Source of the DNA: Bradyrhizobium amphicarpaeae
GTDB taxonomy: Bacteria; Pseudomonadota; Alphaproteobacteria; Rhizobiales; Xanthobacteraceae
DNA length: 64,000 bases
Direction of reading: 5' to 3'
Assembly: GCF_002266435.3 (NCBI RefSeq)
Contig: NZ_CP029426.2
Location: forward strand, 682,001 to 746,000
The translations under genes and the position numbers were made by a program. Every line of letters begins with the position of its first letter. Within the stretch, counting starts at the first letter, position 1. Below the pieces are notes generated by a model that made no database searches, was not told where the DNA came from, and saw nothing but the letters and a program-made list of their open reading frames with translations. Positions 17,574 through 26,334 of the stretch are shown here, piece after piece.

Positions 17574-18344
17574 TTAGGGCCTTATCCCTGTCGGCTCGTT
17601 CGCGCCCAGCAACTCGATCTGCCCCACGAGCCGCACATCGATCCGCGGTCCTGTATTCCCCTCGACCCAGCCCCGGACTCGAACACGTTTATTTTCCAAG
17701 GACTTAAGGGTGATGCCGGCGCTTTCGAACGCCGGTAGCGTGCGCTTTGAAATAGTCGCGGCAAAGCCACGTGTCCAGTTCCGTCCGAAGTTGAGGTAGG
17801 TCATTGCCCCAGCTTGCCGGACTGACAGGATTTTACCCTCGACCACCACAAAGTGCCCCATCCCCGCCAAAATATCGTCCGGACTTTCCGCGTTTTTTAT
17901 GGCCGACGGGTCAGCCCAGCTGCCATTTTTTTGGCGCCGTGCCGCGGCCTCCGACGCCATCAGGGCGGCGGCGCAGTCCTTGTCGCTGATCTCGGCGGAA
18001 ACCAGGGCGTCGCCCTGGGCGAGCAGCATGGACTGCACCGGGGTGTCGCTCTCGCCGATGAAGACCAGCGCGCCCTGGCGGCCGTAGCGGTCGGGCGTGT
18101 CGTCAGTGCCGCGGAGTGTGACGTCGCGGCCGGCGAGCAACGAGGTCAGCGCCTGCTTCGTCGTCGCCGTGGGCTCGATGCCGGTGAGGCGGATTTCGCG
18201 GCCGTCATCGAGACGCACACTGCGCGCATCGACGATCGCGGCGACGCGGCCTTCGCCTTGGGATTCGAATTGGCATGGCGTCGCGAGCGCGGTGTGGCTC
18301 GCGAGGAGAAGGGTCGCCACGATAGAGTAAAGAAGTCGTGCCAC
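17574..18344 (-). CDS. SNase-like (thermonuclease-fold) exported protein
   Basis: About 256 residues from GTG 18344, chosen because it begins the signal-like segment ARLLYSIVATLLLASHTALA. The mature part shows a staphylococcal-nuclease-like beta barrel (GRVAAIVDARSVRLDDGREIRL, ALVFIGES, SMLLAQGDALVS) and a second OB-like region (VVEGKILSVRQAGAMTYLNFG). The catalytic Arg/Asp/Glu set of active nucleases is not clearly complete, so activity is unsure. The frame stays open to 18572, but that extension runs through the palindromic repeat at 18421-18504 and is probably not protein. No good Shine-Dalgarno supports any start. Confidence 0.65.
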   Translation of the reverse strand: MARLLYSIVATLLLASHTALATPCQFESQGEGRVAAIVDARSVRLDDGREIRLTGIEPTATTKQALTSLLAGRDVTLRGTDDTPDRYGRQGALVFIGESDTPVQSMLLAQGDALVSAEISDKDCAAALMASEAAARRQKNGSWADPSAIKNAESPDDILAGMGHFVVVEGKILSVRQAGAMTYLNFGRNWTRGFAATISKRTLPAFESAGITLKSLENKRVRVRGWVEGNTGPRIDVRLVGQIELLGANEPTGIRP

Positions 18345-18675
18345 GTGACCCGGAGAGGTTGCGTTGTGCTCCTGCTTTACCTCAAGTGTAGCGTTTCGCG
18401 AAGACGCTTCCTCATGTCCCGTCATTGCGACCAGCGGAGCGACGAAGCAATCCAGAGTCCCTGCGCGGAAAGAGTCTGGATTGCCTCGCTGCGCTCGCAA
18501 TGACGCGGAAACATTTTGCGTCGTCTCGCCATTCCGCTTTGCGGAAAGCGCGCAATGATCATTGATCTTCATCGCACCGCGCGCTTGCTGCCCTCTTGCG
18601 CATGCGGCATGATTGCGGCAACAGCAACAACCAAGCCGCCATCAGAGTACGGCGCGATAAGGGAGGTCTTTTTCC
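18345..18675. other. Divergent intergenic region
   Basis: Contains the repeat 18421-18504 and otherwise no gene. GGGAGG at 18660-18665 serves the next coding region. No clear promoter was recognised. Confidence 0.5.
18421..18504. repeat. Palindromic repeat, family 3 copy (GTCATTGCGA type)
   Basis: GTCATTGCGACC...GAAGCAATCCAGAG at left pairs with CTCTGGATTGCCTC...GGTCGCAATGAC-like sequence at right, making a long imperfect hairpin. Related copies at 19887 and 25894. Confidence 0.8.
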
Positions 18676-19881
18676 ATGAAGCAAATTTTGTCGGGCATTT
18701 TTGCCGCCGCGTTCGCCCTCAGTGCGAGCGCCGTACAGGCCCAGGACAAGCCCCCGCTCAAGATCGGCGGCATCCTCGACATGTCGAGCCTCTATGCCGA
18801 CATCACCGGCCCCGGCAGCGAGACCGCGGCCAAGATGGCGGTGGAGGATTTCGGCGGCGAAGTACTGGGGCGCAAGATCCAGGTGCTGGCGGCCGACCAT
18901 CAAAACAAGGCCGATCTCTCCGCCAACATCGCGCGCGACATGCTCGACAACCAGGGCGTCGAGATGATCTACGACGTCGCGGCCTCCGCGACCGCGCTTG
19001 CGGCCGGCGAGATCGCCAAGGCGCGCAACAAGATCATCATGTTCAACGGTCCGGGCTCGATCCGTCTCACCAACGAAGCCTGCGGTCCCTATACCATCCA
19101 TTACGTGTTCGACACCTACGGCCAGGCCAACGTGACCGGCCTTGCGGCCGTGAAGTCGGGCCTCGACACCTGGTTCTTCCTGACCGCCGATTACGCCTTC
19201 GGCCAGGACCTGGAGAAGGACACCAGCGCCGTCGTCACCAAGACCGGCGGCAAGGTGCTGGGCAGCGTGCGTCATCCGCTCAATACGTCGGATTTCTCGT
19301 CGTTCCTGCTGCAGGCCCAGGCCTCCAAGGCCAAGGTGATCGGGCTCGCCAATGCCGGCGGCGACACCGTAAACGCCATCAAGCAGGCGGCCGAGTTCGG
19401 CATCACCAAGGGCGGCCAGAAGGTCTCGCCGCTGCTCGCCTTCGTCTCCGACATCGATTCGATCGGCCTGGAGACCGCGCAGGGCCTGCTGTTGGCTGAA
19501 GCCTTTTATTGGGACCTCAACGACGACACGCGCGCGTTCTCGAAGCGCTTCATGGAGCGAACCAAGCGTGTGCCCACCTCGGCGCAGGCCGGCGTCTACT
19601 CCTCCGTCACGCATTACCTCAAGGCGGTAAAGGCGGCCGGCACGACCGATGCTGCGGCGGTGATGAAGGTGATGAAGGAAACGCCGATCAACGACTTCTT
19701 TGCAAAGAACGGCAAGATACGCGACGACGGCCGCATGATCCACGACATGTACCTGTTCGAGGTGAAGAAGCCGTCGGAATCGAAGGGCCGCTGGGACGAT
19801 TACAAGCTGCTCGCCACCGTGCCAGGCAGCGAGGCGTTCCAGTCGCTGGAGCAGTCGCGCTGCCCGCTGGTGAAGAAGTGA
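18676..19881 (+). CDS. ABC-type branched-chain amino acid/amide binding protein
   Basis: 401 residues. The signal peptide MKQILSGIFAAAFALSASAVQAQ is followed by a type I periplasmic binding fold (LKIGGILDMSSLYADITGPGS, VLAADHQNKADLSANIARDML, WFFLTADYAFGQDLEKD), as in LivK-like receptors. It binds an unknown ligand in the periplasm. GGGAGG precedes the ATG. No permease or ATPase gene is adjacent; the next genes are an enoyl-CoA hydratase and a VOC protein, suggesting an organic acid or aromatic substrate (inference). Confidence 0.88.
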   Translation: MKQILSGIFAAAFALSASAVQAQDKPPLKIGGILDMSSLYADITGPGSETAAKMAVEDFGGEVLGRKIQVLAADHQNKADLSANIARDMLDNQGVEMIYDVAASATALAAGEIAKARNKIIMFNGPGSIRLTNEACGPYTIHYVFDTYGQANVTGLAAVKSGLDTWFFLTADYAFGQDLEKDTSAVVTKTGGKVLGSVRHPLNTSDFSSFLLQAQASKAKVIGLANAGGDTVNAIKQAAEFGITKGGQKVSPLLAFVSDIDSIGLETAQGLLLAEAFYWDLNDDTRAFSKRFMERTKRVPTSAQAGVYSSVTHYLKAVKAAGTTDAAAVMKVMKETPINDFFAKNGKIRDDGRMIHDMYLFEVKKPSESKGRWDDYKLLATVPGSEAFQSLEQSRCPLVKK

Positions 19882-19886
19882 GCCTC

Positions 19887-19971
19887 GTCATTGCGAGCGA
19901 AGCGAAGCAATCCAGAGATGTTTCCGCAGAGACAGTCTGGATTGCTTCGTCGCTTCGCTCCTTGCGATGAC
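19887..19971. repeat. Palindromic repeat, family 3 copy
   Basis: GTCATTGCGAGCGAAGCGAA...AATCCAGAG at left is complementary to TCTGGATTGCTTCG...CTCCTTGCGATGAC at right. It lies between two genes on the same strand. Confidence 0.85.
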
Positions 19972-20015
19972 GGTGTGGTGATAGGTCGATCAAACAATAA
20001 CAAGGGAGACGCCCC

Positions 20016-20804
20016 ATGAACGACATGGTCCTGCAGAAGCTCGAAGGCGGGCTGCTCACCATCACCATGAACCGGCCCGAGCGGAAGAACGCGCTCAACC
20101 CCGAGATGGTGTCCGGTTTGGTCGAGGCGGCACGCCGCGCGGCTGACGATCCGGAGGTGCGGGCGGTGCTGTTCAAGGGCGCCGGTGGTTCGTTCTGCGT
20201 CGGCGGCGACGTCAAGTCGATGGCGGCGGGCCGGGCGCCGTTGCCGTTCGAGGTGAAGATGGCGAACCTCCGTCGCGGCATGGAGGTCTCGCGCATCCTG
20301 CACCAGATGCCGAAGCCCGTGGTGGCGCAGCTCGATGGCGCCGCGGCCGGCGCCGGTCTTTCGATGGCGCTGTCGTGTGATCTGCGCATCGCCTCCGAAT
20401 CCTGCAAGATCACCACCGCTTTCGCCAAGGTCGGGTTTTCCGGCGATTACGGCGGCACCTATTTCCTGACGCAGCTGCTCGGCAGCGCGCGGGCGCGCGA
20501 GCTCTATCTGATGTCGCCGGTGCTCACGGCGAAGGAGGCGCACGCGATCGGCATGGTGACCAAGGTCGTGCCCGATGCGGAGATCGAGACTGCGGCGCAC
20601 GAGCTTGCGCTGTCGCTGGCGCAGGGCCCGTCAATCGCGCTCGGCTTCATCAAGCGCAACATCAACAACGCCGAGCATCTGCCGCTGGAGGATTGCTTCG
20701 ACGGCGAGGCGATCCACCACACTCGCTGCAGCGATACCGAGGACCATAAGGAGGCCGCCAAGGCCTTTGTCGAGAAGCGCAAGCCGAGCTTCAAGGGCGC
20801 ATGA
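20016..20804 (+). CDS. Enoyl-CoA hydratase/isomerase family protein
   Basis: 262 residues of crotonase fold: NRPERKNALNPEM, the oxyanion-hole segment GAGGSFCVGGDVKSM and AAGAGLSMALSCDLRIAS are all present. At the place of the usual catalytic Pro-Glu the sequence is AFAKVGFSGDYGGTYF, so the first Glu is absent while an Asp follows. That pattern fits an isomerase or other crotonase activity better than plain hydration (inference). The stop overlaps the start of the next gene (ATGA), so both are one operon. Confidence 0.88.
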   Translation: MNDMVLQKLEGGLLTITMNRPERKNALNPEMVSGLVEAARRAADDPEVRAVLFKGAGGSFCVGGDVKSMAAGRAPLPFEVKMANLRRGMEVSRILHQMPKPVVAQLDGAAAGAGLSMALSCDLRIASESCKITTAFAKVGFSGDYGGTYFLTQLLGSARARELYLMSPVLTAKEAHAIGMVTKVVPDAEIETAAHELALSLAQGPSIALGFIKRNINNAEHLPLEDCFDGEAIHHTRCSDTEDHKEAAKAFVEKRKPSFKGA

Positions 20805-21553
20805 CCATGGCGCCCTATCTGCGGCTGCGGCAGATCTGCCTGGTCGCGCCGCAGCTCGCGCCCGTGATCTCCGACATCGCGGAGATCATGGGTCTCGTCG
20901 TCTGCTACCAGGACGGCAATGTCGCGAAATACGGCCTGGAGAATGCGCTGCTCCCGGTCGACACGATCATGCTGGAGGTGGTCGCGCCGTTCAAGGATGG
21001 CACCACGGCCGGCCGCTTCATCGAGAAGACCGGCGGCCGCGGCGGCTACATGGCGATATTCTGCTGCAACGATCCCGACGAGCGTGGCCGCAACGCCAAC
21101 GCGCTTGGCGTGCGCACCGCCAACGTGATCGACCATGCGCCCTATCACGGCGTGCAACTCCACCCCCGCGACTGCCGCGCCGCCTTCATCGAGTTCAACC
21201 ACACCAACGGCAGCGACGATATTCTGGGCGCTTATCCGCCGGCCGGGCCGGATTGGCAGAAATTCATCCGCAAGGATGTGACGCAGGCGCTGACGGCGGT
21301 GGAGATGCAGAGCCCGGATCCGCAGGGGCTGGCGGGGCATTGGGGCAGGATCCTCGGCATTGCGGCTGAAGGTGCTCAGTTGAATTTGCCCAACGCGACC
21401 TTCCGCTTCGTGAAGGGCGCCAGCGAAATCATGAGCGCGCTGGAGTTTCGTGTGACCGATGTGGCGCGCGTGCTGTCAACCGCCAAGGCCAGGGGGCTTG
21501 CGGTGGCGGGCAACGAGTTTCTGCTGGGTGGGGTGACGTTTCGGGTCAACTGA
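20801..21553 (+). CDS. VOC superfamily protein
   Basis: 250 residues starting 4 bp inside the end of the enoyl-CoA hydratase gene. Two vicinal-oxygen-chelate-like halves are suggested: the N-terminal LRLRQICLVAPQLAPVISDIAEIMGLVVCYQD and the C-terminal ALEFRVTDVARVLSTAKARGL. VOC enzymes include dioxygenases, glyoxalases and epimerases. Metal ligands cannot be assigned with confidence. Coupling to an enoyl-CoA hydratase suggests a shared catabolic pathway. Confidence 0.75.
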   Translation: MTMAPYLRLRQICLVAPQLAPVISDIAEIMGLVVCYQDGNVAKYGLENALLPVDTIMLEVVAPFKDGTTAGRFIEKTGGRGGYMAIFCCNDPDERGRNANALGVRTANVIDHAPYHGVQLHPRDCRAAFIEFNHTNGSDDILGAYPPAGPDWQKFIRKDVTQALTAVEMQSPDPQGLAGHWGRILGIAAEGAQLNLPNATFRFVKGASEIMSALEFRVTDVARVLSTAKARGLAVAGNEFLLGGVTFRVN

Positions 21554-21564
21554 GCGACGGAAGT

Positions 21565-21651
21565 GTAGGGTGGGCAAAGCGAAGCGTGCCCACCATCTCC
21601 ATCAATTGGAAAAGACGTGGGCACGGCGCTGCGCGCCTTTGCCCACCCTAC
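21565..21651. repeat. Palindromic repeat, family 2 copy
   Basis: GTAGGGTGGGCAAAG at left is the exact inverse of CTTTGCCCACCCTAC at right, with inner GTGCCCACC/GTGGGCAC. It sits between convergent genes. Confidence 0.9.
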
Positions 21652-21737
21652 GGCATCGCTGTTGCCCGCGTGGAAAGAGACCCCTCATCCGTCGCTTCGC
21701 GCCACCTTCTCCCACAAGGGAAGAAGGAAGAAAGCCC

Positions 21738-22553
21738 TTACCTTCCCTTGAAGTTCGCCGTGCGCCGTTCTTCCGTCGCCTTCACGCCCTCCTTGAAGTC
21801 TTCCGTCGCCCGCAATCTCGTCTGCTCGCCGAGCTCGTGATTGGTCGCGGCCATGACGCGGTCGGCCAATCCTGCGCGCATCGTGGCGCGGGTGGAGAGC
21901 AGGCCGAGCGGGGAGCATTCGGCGATCTCGCCGGCGAGTTTCATCGCGGCTGCCTTGACCTGGTCCTGCGGCACCAGCTCGTTGGCGAGGCCCCATTTGT
22001 ACGCCTCTTCGCCGGTGACGCGGCGGCTGGTGTAGAACATCAGCTCGGCGTTGCTCTTGCCGATCAGCTCGGGCAGCGTCGTCGTCAGGCCGAAGCCGGG
22101 ATGGAAGCCAAGCTTGGTGAAGTTGGCGGAGAAGCGCGCTTCGGGGCAGGTGACGCGGAAATCGGCCGACACCGCAAGGCCGAGCCCTCCGCCGATGGCG
22201 GCGCCCTGCACGGCGGCGACGATCGGCTTCTTGGCGCGGAAGATGCGAACGGCCTGGATGTAGAGATGGTTGATCGGGCCGAGATTGTCGGCGGGGTCAC
22301 CCTTCTTCTCGGCTTCACGCGCTTCCTGCGCCTGCCGCGCCGGATCGCCGAAATTTGCGCCGGCACAGAACGCCTTGCCCTGTGCCGACAGCACGGAAGC
22401 GCGGATCTCGATGTCGCGGTCGAATTCGTCGAGCGCATCCGCGATCTGGTTGATCAACGAAATGTCGAAGAAGTTCAGCGGCGGGCGGCGGATCTCGATG
22501 GTGCCGACATGCCCGACCTTCTCGACGCCGATGTCTTTATAAGTGCTCATCAT
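21738..22553 (-). CDS. Enoyl-CoA hydratase/isomerase family protein
   Basis: 271 residues, crotonase fold: GTIEIRRPPLNFFDISL, oxyanion segment AQGKAFCAGANFGDPA, and AAIGGGLGLAVSADFRV. At the catalytic position the sequence reads FTKLGFHPGFGLT; the usual Glu pair is missing, so the reaction is uncertain. Last gene of a minus-strand operon behind two acyl-CoA dehydrogenases (gap 37 bp), consistent with side-chain or fatty acid beta-oxidation. Confidence 0.87.
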   Translation of the reverse strand: MMSTYKDIGVEKVGHVGTIEIRRPPLNFFDISLINQIADALDEFDRDIEIRASVLSAQGKAFCAGANFGDPARQAQEAREAEKKGDPADNLGPINHLYIQAVRIFRAKKPIVAAVQGAAIGGGLGLAVSADFRVTCPEARFSANFTKLGFHPGFGLTTTLPELIGKSNAELMFYTSRRVTGEEAYKWGLANELVPQDQVKAAAMKLAGEIAECSPLGLLSTRATMRAGLADRVMAATNHELGEQTRLRATEDFKEGVKATEERRTANFKGR

Positions 22554-22590
22554 GTCCTCGATTGATTAGCGCAAACCAGGCCCTGCGCGG

Positions 22591-23751
22591 CTAGCGCAAA
22601 CCAAGTCCGCGGGCGATGATGCCGCGCAGCACCTCGGTGGTGCCGCCCTGGATGGTGAGTTTCGGTGCGGTCTTGATGGCGAAGTCGAGCTGCCGCTCCA
22701 GCGTCTCGCGGTTGGTCGCGGTCTCCTCGACGAAGGCAGCGAGATCCCGCACGCGATGCGGCAGCTGCTGCTCCCAGACCGTGCCGATGTCCTTGACGAT
22801 CGACGCCTCTACCACCGGCTCCTTGCCGGCCTGCAGCATGCCGGCCACCGAGACCGACATGCGCCGCATGGTGTGGAGCTGCGCCACCAGGCGCCCGATG
22901 CCTTCGGCGCTACGCGTGTCCGGATTGGGGCCGACCGCACGCACCAGCTCGGTCAGCACGTAATAGGTCTCGAGGAAGCGTTCGGGACCGGAACGCTCAT
23001 ACGCCAGCTCGCTCGTCGCCTGCTTCCAGGCGCCATCGACTTCGCCGAGCACGTGATCCTCGGGCACGAAGAAGTCGGTGAAGACGACTTCGTTGAACTC
23101 GTATTGGCCGGTGATCTGGCCGATCGGGTTCACCTGGATGCCCGGCTGCTTCATCTTGACCAGGAATTGGGTCAGGCCGTGACGGCGGTTTTCCTTGGTC
23201 GGCGGCGAGGTCCGGAAGATCGCGATCATGTAGTCGGCGATGTGCGCCGACGAGGTCCAGATCTTGGTGCCGTTGATGAGATAGCCGCCGTCGGTCTTGG
23301 TCGCGCGCGTCTTCGCCGCGAACAGGTCCGAGCCGGAGTTCGGTTCGCTCATGCCGATGGCAAAGCAGATTTCACCGCGGCAGATCCGCGGCAGGATATC
23401 CATCTTGATATGCTCAGGCGCGTATTTGATCAGCACCGGTCCGCTCTGGCGGTCGGCGACGAAGAAGCGCCGCGTCGGCGCGTTGGCGACGCGCATCTCC
23501 TCGGTCACGACGTAGCGTTCGAGGAAGGAGCGCTCCTGGCCGCCATATTTCTTCGGCCAGGTCATGCCGAGCCAGCCCTTGGCGCCGACCCGGCGGGAAA
23601 ATTCCGGCGCGTCGGTGTCTTCGCGGTTGGGCTTGTGCGGGTCGAACGTGCCGGCGGCGATCTCTTCGGCGAGGAAGGCGCGCACTTCCTTGCGCAATTG
23701 CTCGCACTTCTCGGGCAGGCGGATCGGGTCGAAACGGAGGGCAGCGGTCAT
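22591..23751 (-). CDS. Acyl-CoA dehydrogenase (FadE-like), first of a pair
   Basis: 386 residues from ATG 23751. FAD/acyl-CoA motifs: AIGMSEPNSGSDL, GTKIWTSSAHIADYM, and the C-terminal TIQGGTTEVLRGIIARGLGL. ELAYERSG carries a Glu at the position used as catalytic base in some ACADs (inference). It oxidises an acyl-CoA thioester at the alpha-beta bond. It is followed by an enoyl-CoA hydratase and preceded, 16 bp away, by a second, shorter ACAD, a layout like that of heteromeric steroid-side-chain ACADs. Confidence 0.92.
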   Translation of the reverse strand: MTAALRFDPIRLPEKCEQLRKEVRAFLAEEIAAGTFDPHKPNREDTDAPEFSRRVGAKGWLGMTWPKKYGGQERSFLERYVVTEEMRVANAPTRRFFVADRQSGPVLIKYAPEHIKMDILPRICRGEICFAIGMSEPNSGSDLFAAKTRATKTDGGYLINGTKIWTSSAHIADYMIAIFRTSPPTKENRRHGLTQFLVKMKQPGIQVNPIGQITGQYEFNEVVFTDFFVPEDHVLGEVDGAWKQATSELAYERSGPERFLETYYVLTELVRAVGPNPDTRSAEGIGRLVAQLHTMRRMSVSVAGMLQAGKEPVVEASIVKDIGTVWEQQLPHRVRDLAAFVEETATNRETLERQLDFAIKTAPKLTIQGGTTEVLRGIIARGLGLR

Positions 23752-23767
23752 GTGTTTCTCTCCCTGA

Positions 23768-24832
23768 TCAGCGCGACGCCACGAGCGGCCACAATTCGTC
23801 GGCGCCGCGGTTTGCGACCAGCTTGCCGAGCTCGACGGCCCAATGGCTCTCCGAGCCGAAATCGTCGCGCCATGCCAGCGCCCGCAGCGAATAGCGGTGC
23901 AGGATATGCTCGATGGTGAAGCCGATCGCCCCGTGCACCTGATGCGCGATGGCACCGCCTTTTTCCGCAGCTTCCGCGCAGCGGATCTTTGCCGAGGCCG
24001 CTTCGAGATAGACCTCGCCGTTGAACGAAGTGGCGTTCGCGATGGCGTCGGCCGCCGAAGTCGCAGCCGCAAGGGCCGCGGCGGATTCGCCGGCGAGGCG
24101 CGCCAGATTGTGCTGCACCGCCTGGAATTTCGAGATCTTCTTCTCGAAGGCGACGCGCTCGTTGGAATAGCGCACGGAGATGTCGAGCATCGATTCCAGC
24201 GCGCCGGCGATTTGCAGGCTGCGCGCAACGCCGCCCATCAGCATCAGCGTGGTCTGGTCGAGCTCCTTCGGCGCGGCCTTGCGCGTGACGGGCTGGACCT
24301 TGTCGAGCGTCACGGTGTCGCTGTGGTCGTAGCCGACATTGAGGCCGGACTCGATCCGGACCTTGCCGGCATCGACCAGCGCGATCGAGACGCCATCCTT
24401 CCCGTGTGCCAGCACCGCAAAATGCTTCGCCGCCTTGGCATAGGGCACGCCGCGGGCGCGGCCGGAGAGCGAACCGTCGGCATCGAGAGTGATGCGGTCC
24501 TTGGGCGACGCCGGCAGCACCGTCATCTCGCCCTCGGGCGATGCGATCTTCGCCTGCGCCAGCAGCCAGCCCGCGAGCATGGTCTCGGCCAGCGGAACCG
24601 CGACCGCGAAGCGGCCGGCGGCGTTCAGCAGCGCAAAGCCGTCGGCGAGACTCGCGCCGGAGCCGCCGAGATCATCGGGTACCCATGACAAGGGCAGGCC
24701 GGCCTCGCTCAGCGCCTGCCACAGCGGCGCCTGCCAAGCATTCTTCTTGTCGTTGTTGATGGTTTGCGGATCGGCGAGATCGGCGAAGATCTTCTCCGCG
24801 GTCTCGACGACGATGTTGTCACTCTCCGCCAC
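23768..24832 (-). CDS. Acyl-CoA dehydrogenase-like protein, second of the pair
   Basis: 354 residues, shorter and more divergent than its neighbour. The ACAD fold shows in LPLSWVPDDLGGSGASLADG, YSNERVAFEKKISKFQAVQHNLARL and HQVHGAIGFTIEHILHRYSLRAL. The N-terminal FAD motif TEPxxGSD is not recognisable. Such chains often form the non-catalytic or less active partner of a heteromeric ACAD. First gene of the minus-strand operon with 22591 and 21738. Confidence 0.85.
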   Translation of the reverse strand: MAESDNIVVETAEKIFADLADPQTINNDKKNAWQAPLWQALSEAGLPLSWVPDDLGGSGASLADGFALLNAAGRFAVAVPLAETMLAGWLLAQAKIASPEGEMTVLPASPKDRITLDADGSLSGRARGVPYAKAAKHFAVLAHGKDGVSIALVDAGKVRIESGLNVGYDHSDTVTLDKVQPVTRKAAPKELDQTTLMLMGGVARSLQIAGALESMLDISVRYSNERVAFEKKISKFQAVQHNLARLAGESAAALAAATSAADAIANATSFNGEVYLEAASAKIRCAEAAEKGGAIAHQVHGAIGFTIEHILHRYSLRALAWRDDFGSESHWAVELGKLVANRGADELWPLVASR

Positions 24833-25103
24833 AGCGTTCCCCGTGTTTTGCCGTTGGCGCGTCCCGCCTGGTGAGCGAGCCGCGCAAGTCTTCTTGGCAG
24901 GTCTTCTTGCGCCCGATGATCCGAAAAAGCCATGGCCCTGACAAGCGTTGATCGCAGGTCAACCTGCGGCTCAGGCATGGACAAGGATCAAGAGGAGGCT
25001 AATTCCGCTTAGCGGAGTTTGATCGATTTGCAGGGCGCGGCAAACTCGCTAAACAAGGCCAGCGGCTTAAGGCTCGCATCTGAACCAGGGGAAGGAAATC
25101 CGG

Positions 25104-25889
25104 ATGGCCAAAGACAATCTGTGCGCGATCGTGACGGGGTCGGCATCCGGCCTTGGCGCGGCAACCGCGGAAATCCTCGCGCGCAGCGGGGCGCGGCTCG
25201 TCATCAACTATTCGTCGAGTAAGACCGAGGCCGAGGCGACCGCGGAGGCTTGCCGCAAGGCCGGCTCTCCGGACGTTCTGGTCGCGCAGGGCGACGTTTC
25301 GAAGGATGACGATTGCCGCAGAATCGTTGCGGCCGCCAGCGCCTGGGGCCGGCTCGACATCCTCGTCAACAATGCCGGCACCACCAAACATGTTGCCCAT
25401 GCCGATCTCGACGGCCTGTCGGCTGAAGATTTCCAGCGCCTCTATGGCGTCAACACCATCGGCCCGTTCCAGATGGTGCGCGCCGCGCGCAGCCTGCTCG
25501 AGGCCGGCGCGAAGGCCTCGGGGCGTCCGTCCGCCGTGGTCAACGTCTCCTCGGTGGCCGGCATCAGCGGCGTCGGCTCGTCGATCGCCTACGCCGCGAG
25601 CAAGGGCGCGCTCAACACCATGACGCTGTCGCTGTCGCGCGCGCTGGCGCCGCTGATCCGCGTCAACACGGTTTGCCCGGGTTATATCGACACGCCATGG
25701 TTCACCAAGGGCCGCGGCGAAGCCGGCGCCAAGCAGGTGCGTGACAGCGTGGTGGCGAAGGTGCCGCTCAAGGTCGCGTCATCAGCCGAGGACATCGCGC
25801 AACTGGTCTGCTTCCTGGCGATGCCGGCCTCCAGCAACATGACCGGCGAAGTCGTGCGCATGGATGCGGGGATGCATTTGATTACGTGA
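25104..25889 (+). CDS. SDR family oxidoreductase
   Basis: 261 residues. The Rossmann motif TGSASGLGAATAEIL, the NNAG motif (NNAGTTK), catalytic Ser in NVSSVAGISG and YAASK (Tyr-x3-Lys) identify a classical short-chain dehydrogenase, probably NAD(P)-dependent 3-oxoacyl or alcohol dehydrogenase. The ATG has GGGGAAGGAAA upstream. Divergent from the ACAD operon across about 270 bp with no other feature seen, so it may belong to the same pathway. Confidence 0.9.
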   Translation: MAKDNLCAIVTGSASGLGAATAEILARSGARLVINYSSSKTEAEATAEACRKAGSPDVLVAQGDVSKDDDCRRIVAAASAWGRLDILVNNAGTTKHVAHADLDGLSAEDFQRLYGVNTIGPFQMVRAARSLLEAGAKASGRPSAVVNVSSVAGISGVGSSIAYAASKGALNTMTLSLSRALAPLIRVNTVCPGYIDTPWFTKGRGEAGAKQVRDSVVAKVPLKVASSAEDIAQLVCFLAMPASSNMTGEVVRMDAGMHLIT

Positions 25890-25893
25890 ACTC

Positions 25894-25977
25894 GTCATTG
25901 CGAGCGCAGCGAAGCAATCCAGACTGCCTCTGCGTAAAGACTCTGGATTGCTTCGTCGCTTCGCTCCTCGCAATGAC
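25894..25977. repeat. Palindromic repeat, family 3 copy
   Basis: GTCATTGCGAGCGCAGCGAAG at left is complementary to CTTCGTCGCTTCGCTCCTCGCAATGAC at right. Lies between convergent genes. Confidence 0.85.
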
Positions 25978-26019
25978 GGAGTGCGATGAGGCGGCGTAAC
26001 ACCTAACAGATGGCGGCCG

Positions 26020-26292
26020 CTACCCCTTGATCACGCCGCTCGCCACCAGCCGGTGCCAGATGAACAGCACCACCACTGCGCCGAGCGTGGCCATGATGAA
26101 GCCGGCGCCCTGGTCGGGGCTGTAATGGCCGATCGCCTGGCCGATGAAGGTGGCGAGAAACGCGCCGGCGATGCCGAGGATAGTGGTGAGGATGAAGCCG
26201 CTCGGGTTGTTCGGTCCCGGCGCCAGCCAGCGCGCGATGAGGCCGGCGATGAAGCCGACGACGATGATCCACAACAGGCCGCCCATGCTCAT
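26020..26292 (-). CDS. GlsB/YeaQ/YmgE family membrane protein
   Basis: 90 residues with three hydrophobic segments rich in Gly and Ala (GGLLWIIVVGFIAGLIARWL, FILTTILGIAGAFLATFIGQ, GFIMATLGAVVVLFIW), the pattern of transglycosylase-associated/stress-response proteins. Inner membrane; function unknown, often stress-induced. GGGGAG precedes the ATG. Confidence 0.9.
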   Translation of the reverse strand: MSMGGLLWIIVVGFIAGLIARWLAPGPNNPSGFILTTILGIAGAFLATFIGQAIGHYSPDQGAGFIMATLGAVVVLFIWHRLVASGVIKG

Positions 26293-26334
26293 GAGTATGC
26301 TCCCCTTCCCGAAAGCGCGTCGATCAAGGTCCGA

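Noticed and set aside
18345..18572. N-terminal extension of the SNase-like protein
   Set aside because: It translates the palindromic repeat at 18421-18504 and precedes the signal peptide; unlikely to be part of the protein.
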